From: Cloeon dipterum | Taxonomy: Eukaryota > Arthropoda > Insecta > Ephemeroptera > Baetidae | NCBI RefSeq assembly: GCF_949628265.1 | Contig: NC_088786.1 | Location: 15,128,001 to 15,192,000, forward strand | Reading direction: 5' to 3' | DNA length: 64,000 bases | In this document: one piece after another, positions 59,204-64,000 of the stretch | Layout: each line of letters begins with the position of its first letter | Position numbering within the stretch: position 1 is the stretch's first letter | Made by a program: the position numbers and the translations under genes | The notes under the pieces: model-generated | Databases searched by the model: none | What the model was told of the DNA's origin: nothing | What the model saw: the letters and a program-made list of their open reading frames with translations, nothing else

Positions 59204-62098
59204 TCACCATTTGATTGCCTTTGCCAATTTTTTGAGGACTATTTTTGTATCAAACACAACATCCCACAGAGGACTAGTTATTCCATATCCTATATAAGAA
59301 TTTCATTTTTAGAAAACATTTTAATTTCATCAGCAAAACGTTTACCAGACTCATGTTGTGAAAAGTGGTGTTGATTGTGATACCTTTTCATGTAGTAAAA
59401 GTGGGAGGATGGCTTTGGTGCTCCAAAATGCAAGTAATAGTGAAACATATCGTAAAACATGTAGCCTGGAAAAACACAAATTATTGACCGTGCCTAAATA
59501 ATAAAGTCTATGAGTTTTACCTAAGGTGACTCCTGCTGCGGTTGAATGAAGTATGCTAGTGGGCAATATGGTTCTGAATATCAAGTACAACACCATCCCA
59601 AGAATCGATGATCCAGCTGGTGGAAAGACTAGACGAGTTCCATCAAATGGGACCTATGAGTTTGTAAATTTTAATTAAACAGATGATTATTTTAATGTAT
59701 GCAAATGCTTCATGCATTATTTATCTTCAAATGGGACCTGTGAGTTTGTAAATTTTAATTAAATAGATGATTTTTTTAATATTATGCAATTGCTTTATGC
59801 ATTATTTATCTTCACTTATCTTGATGCTTATACAGTTAGTTTAATGACTTTTTTTTAAAAAAAATGTTATGTTTCTTACTTTGTGGTGTATGCCATGAAT
59901 GAGGAAATGGAATGTAATGAGTCTTGGACTGTGACTTGGCGGCTCCATGTGAAATAGCCACCTATGCAACGTGTACTCAAGTGCTGTCCACAAAAATGTG
60001 CCTAATACCAGTCCGCAAATGGTTGTGACATGCGAGAAACCGCCTAGTGCAGAAAAATGGGATTATTTATACGGGAACATTAAGTTCATTTGTTCACCTG
60101 AATAATGAACGTATAGGAAAGCGAAAAATATAGGAATCCAAAAGATTGGGACGTAATACCATTTGGCTCTTGACAATTTTTCCAAGGTTGGATTGTCAAA
60201 CAGGATCAGGTGTTTGTCAACAGGCAGATTCACCCATTGCGAGTACTTGGGGCCCAAAGATGCAACCTGATTCAGCATTCCTTTTCTCCAGTCGACAAAA
60301 TGCTAAAAATTAATCTTTATTTTTTCTTTGAATTCCATAAATATAACTATACTTCTAAATCTTCTACATCTCCAGTTTCTTCTTCTGGTGATTGCATTGT
60401 TTTTAACCCATTGGTCGTTTTATTATTGTTCGCAAGGTCCTTATCCTGCAGAATTATGTAAGAGTTTTTAAGGTTTACTTCGGAAAATGCAAGTGACGCG
60501 TGTGCCCCGTTTTGGGGCTTATCTTCTCATTGTGAAACTGCTCCAAAATTATCAACTGAACAAACCTTGGGATCATCGCTGATGCGGTATTGGTTCAAAA
60601 GATAAGTGGCCGAGAGCGAGTGAACCAAAGATGACTCAGACTCGGTGGAACCATGTCTGCTCTTTAGCAAATGGGAAATGTTTTTCCCCCTGAAACAAAT
60701 ACAAAAACATCTTTGATTAAAATTATTCATTTTTGAGTCCAATATCTTAAAGAAAACAAAATCGCTTTTGCCTCTTTTCTCTGGTTGGATTAAGGAGAGC
60801 GATATTTCACATCTAATATGGATTTTAGCTGCAATTATATTATATTATTTATTGATTTGAACAGCTCGCTAAGAAAGGTATATAGAGAAAAACGTTGCAG
60901 CAGGTGCGGTCTTCGTGAAGTATTATTCTAGATTGAGTGCACATATTGACACTCTGTGCTGTCAATAAAAAAGTTTATATATTGCAAGCAAGAATTTCCG
61001 TTGCTGAGAATGGTAGTTCGGATCAATACTTTACGCTCATAACAAGCATGTCATTATGTGACAGGAAAATTACGTCAATTCAGACGTAATAACTCCACCG
61101 ATGTCACAGCAGACTTTTTATGTTAATTGGAAAAGTTGCTTTTATTTTGTACTTTTTTAACATTGAATAGAGCATAACATCTTGAAATTGTTAGGAATCG
61201 ATTTTATAAAACTCATATTCTCACAAGAGGAAATCAATGAAAGCTGTCATCGCGTAATAATTTAAAAGGTCTAAATTCACCTTTGCCTCTTCCAGTAAGA
61301 GCTTTTATATCACATTAAACTTTATTATCTTTGGTGGAACATAAAATATTTTCAATGATGAGCCTTTTACCTCATTAACAAATTGTTTGAGTCATATATT
61401 ATTGTATTATGTAGAATATTTTTGAGCATTCTATTATATATGCCACACGTTGTGTTTATACTGCCTAATAGAGCTTATATTTATAAGAAACGATATGCTA
61501 ATAGCAATGAGTTAATCGAGGGAAAATTTGTTGTAAAGCAGATTTGAAATTTTTCATTTTATAAAATTTAACGCGAAAAATCTTTAAACATTTTCTGAGC
61601 ATTATAAGGGCCATCTATACCAATATTGTTATTAATTTAGAATAATTGTTAATGGATCTATATTCACGGAAATCGAAATTAACCCTTGGAATAAGGTGTT
61701 GATGATTTAGCTTTATACGACAGCTCCTAGCACAAGGTCAGTAATAAAAGGTTATTAAAATCTTGATAAAAATTAGCTGCTAAAATTGCAGCTTATAGAT
61801 ATGACTTGCGTATCACGAATTTTTAATGCGTATAATTTTCATAAATCAATTTGCAAAATTATTATTTAACTTTCACGACACCTGGAAATTCCTTTGTTAG
61901 AGGTTGAACAAATTTTCAGCTAATCTAATTGACTTATTAACTAACAATACTATATTTTCCCGATTCACCTTACCTGTACGGTTCTACGTGTGCCAGTCCG
62001 CCAGGGTGCTGTGCGAGGAAGGGCGCGATGTCGTACGCCACACCTTTGTGGGTGACCAGAAACTGTTGGTCAGACTTTTGCTTGGTACCCTTGCCCAT
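59204..62098 (-). CDS. FA2H: fatty acid 2-hydroxylase (cytochrome b5 plus desaturase/hydroxylase domain)
   Basis: Eight exons: 62098-61974, 60689-60566, 60445-60353, 60302-60098, 60043-59880, 59653-59521, 59465-59346, 59289-59204. They give 1050 nt, 349 aa. This ER membrane enzyme hydroxylates the alpha carbon of fatty acids for sphingolipids. The N-terminal cytochrome b5 domain starts [18 protein letters not shown], has heme ligand HPGG (31-34) and a second His at 65 ([16 protein letters not shown]). The conserved linker is [19 protein letters not shown]. Di-iron histidine boxes are [22 protein letters not shown] and [11 protein letters not shown], and the end is [13 protein letters not shown]. 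The b5 half is separated by a 1.28-kb first intron. Intron 5 carries a tandem duplication that copies the exon 6 acceptor (59643-59812). Confidence 0.95.
59643..59812. repeat. 84-bp tandem duplication spanning a splice acceptor
   Basis: Copy 1, 59643-59726, and copy 2, 59727-59812, share TCAAATGGGACCT(A/G)TGAG and TTTGTAAATTTTAATTAAA, with a few substitutions and small indels. Copy 1 overlaps the first bases of FA2H exon 6 and its AG acceptor. Copy 2 therefore holds a decoy acceptor 84 bp upstream in the direction of transcription. Confidence 0.9.
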
Positions 62099-63100
62099 TT
62101 CCAAAGATGCGAGAACCGCGCCTGTCGCTTCACGTCTGATGCACCTGACTAACTATTATATTCGCGGCGTCCCCTCTGTTGAATCCGCCTTTACCGCGCT
62201 TATCAGCAAACACGCCAGAGACAACGCACCAGACGCACACGGTGACACCTCCCTTGTGCGTTACATATCCCTAAATTGCTTTCTATTGGAAAGTGATAGA
62301 TAACTATGAGAGAACTATAATCGTTGACGATTTTTAACGTTAATTTCAATTCTTTTGAAAATAACTTATTTTACTTTTTTTGTACTTTATCGAAAGTAAG
62401 AACTACTTTTTTTTAGCTCTGAATGCGTTCCTACCAATTCATTCCCTCTCTCCAATATTTTCTGGCGCTAAACTTTTCTATGAGAATGCAGATTTCTAAT
62501 TGAAAATTTATATAAAAACTAACCTCAAAAGAACTGTGGTTTACTGGGATCCTTTCTCTAAATATAAATATCTCATCACCTTAAATTAAGGTGTATCATT
62601 TTTATTTAGGTATAACGGTGTTTTATTTATATTTTCACATTGATCAGTCAAGGGTAACACACAGGAATAGTTTTTCCGTCACATTCTACAGCGCATTTAT
62701 TTTCAGAGAGTGTAAAAATCTACTTCATTTTAAAATACGTCAACCATTCGGGTTTCAAGAAAATACAAAACAGAATATGGTTGACACAATTAAACGAAAA
62801 ATTCACACTGTCTCAATTTGTTGCCCCAACCAAAAAAGGGAAGCAATAATCATAATTTCCTCCATTGAACAAAATAATTTTCTAAACTCATCTTATTTAT
62901 CAGATCTTCGCTCTCCTTTTTAACGGAATTTCCTCAGTGAAATTTTATGAATGGGTACCATTCATAAAATACCATTCTATGAATTCCGCTGAACAGCAAT
63001 AAAAATTCCAATATTTTTTTGTGCGTCGTATTTTTTATTTTTGCACGAAGATTATTGCTTTTAAATTCGCATCTAATTAACTCGACTCACCACTTGCTGG
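62099..63100. other. FA2H upstream region
   Basis: A GC-richer patch at 62099-62260 probably holds the FA2H promoter. The rest is AT-rich with no supported gene. A perfect 13-bp-arm palindrome lies at 62942-62970. Confidence 0.45.
62942..62970. repeat. perfect short palindrome
   Basis: ATTTTATGAATGG, a 3-base centre GTA, then CCATTCATAAAAT. The 13-bp arms are exact reverse complements. Function unknown. Confidence 0.9.
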
Positions 63101-63117
63101 TTTGTGCACCTTTCCAG

Positions 63118-63568
63118 CGGCTTTATGGACAAATGTCTGGCGTTTCAATAGAAGACTTCATCCATGCAGGGAGGCGAAAAGATGGCCGCATTGGGCCCAA
63201 GCTCCTTTGCGGCCACTCGGGCCACTCAGGCACCATGTTATCCGCTCGGCGGTGTTATTGGGTCTGGGACCCAGTGAGCTCTTAGCCCACGGGAAGTGCT
63301 GTGCAGAGGTTCTAAAAAAATAAAAAATTTCGGCTTCTACCCGAAGCCCTATTTCATGAGCAGAAATACTTTCACAGAACATAATTCAAATTGTCAAATT
63401 AAAATAGTAAAATCAGTTATAAAACAAATAATGTAGATGTTTTTATTTTTTAGTATGAGCCACGTCGGGATGCTGCACGTAGATTGCTCAAGATTCACCT
63501 TCTATTGAGGCAGGTTTTGCAACTCCTGCACCCTGTACACGTTGCGCGCAACAAAGCTAATATTTCAG
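63118..63568 (+). CDS. possible exons of an unrecognised gene
   Basis: Two acceptor-led open stretches on the plus strand: from 63118 (after CACCTTTCCAG; MSGVSIEDFIHAGRRKDGR) and 63454-63568 (after ATTTTTTAG; YEPRRDAARRLLKIHLLLRQ, then a TTTCAG/GTTGAA donor-like edge). Their base composition is coding-like compared with the AT-rich flanks. I could not join them in phase, found no start, and recognise no family. The gene, if real, may continue past the window. A GGCTTC-TACCC-GAAGCC stem-loop sits between them (about 63332-63348). Confidence 0.25.
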
Positions 63569-64000
63569 GTTGAATTGTTGAAATTTTTCTGTTTAGCCCC
63601 ATAATATGTACACAACACTTATAATTTTTTTCTCTCATTATAGAATTGGTTTTGCTGTTGTCTGGTTAGTTTCATAATGAAGTCATCAATAAATTAGTCA
63701 TCTAGTTTTTTGTACGTAGCTTCTGCCGATAGCACTTAGTTCGATCAAGTAAGGCTTAGTGATAAAATAACTCCACGTTCTAGAATGAAACAAAAAGAGG
63801 TCTGAATCATAACTTTTGGAGCTCGATTCTTGGCCCCCTTCTACTTCTGCTACAGCAGCAACATAATTCCTCGTCATCCTAACTGCTGTGTATTTGTTCG
63901 ACAAGATTAGATTGCGCAGTGCTATCTGAAGATTTAATATGAAACATTTTATCTTACGTATATACAACACGAGCGCCAAAAATATCCGCTTTTATAGCGA

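Noticed and set aside
63332-63348. GGCTTC-TACCC-GAAGCC stem-loop as a histone-type 3' end
   Set aside because: Stem sequence and loop size differ from the histone consensus and no histone gene is upstream.

Overview
The window looks like a piece of an arthropod, most likely insect, nuclear chromosome. Genes are split by short GT-AG introns (often 50-300 bp), coding exons are GC-richer than the AT-rich spacers, AATAAA signals follow several stop codons, and every recognisable protein is a metazoan family. Species cannot be read from the sequence. The compact gene-dense half would suit a small-genome insect, but that is a guess.

Layout: positions 1-29,390 are gene-poor. They hold long perfect dinucleotide repeats (GA, CT, GT, TA), an alternation of GC/CpG-rich islands and AT-rich stretches, a 350-bp inverted repeat surrounding a dead jockey/CR1-type LINE 3' end, and one small gene for a secreted protein with a very basic tail (21,899-22,816, minus). 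From 29,391 a TATA-driven gene encodes a secreted protein with six C-x12-C repeats that I do not recognise. Then the density rises: an 83-aa two-exon gene (minus) diverges from a UCP5/KMCP1-type mitochondrial carrier (plus). A 22-exon calcium-channel alpha2-delta subunit and a dystrotelin-like gene follow head-to-tail (both minus, only 177 bp apart), then a zona-pellucida-domain membrane protein (minus).

The last 15 kb hold pyrroline-5-carboxylate reductase (plus), a 71-aa protein resembling the TOX4 C-terminal zinc motif (minus), LSM4 (plus) and VHL (minus) converging with stop codons 13 bp apart, a coiled-coil Cep89-like protein (plus), kappaB-Ras (plus) and fatty-acid 2-hydroxylase with its cytochrome b5 domain (minus). 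The final 1.9 kb has only weak exon candidates.

Most multi-exon models were checked by hand: splice phases agree and total coding length is divisible by three (alpha2-delta 3390 nt, dystrotelin-like 1485, ZP 1077, P5CR 861, LSM4 408, carrier 834, coiled-coil 1254, kappaB-Ras 579, FA2H 1050, Cys-repeat protein 741, basic-tail protein 411, 83-aa gene 252). The genes are ordinary cellular neighbours and no shared pathway or operon is evident. The most novel material is the two unrecognised secreted proteins, the stand-alone TOX4-like motif and the unusual gene junctions and splice sites.
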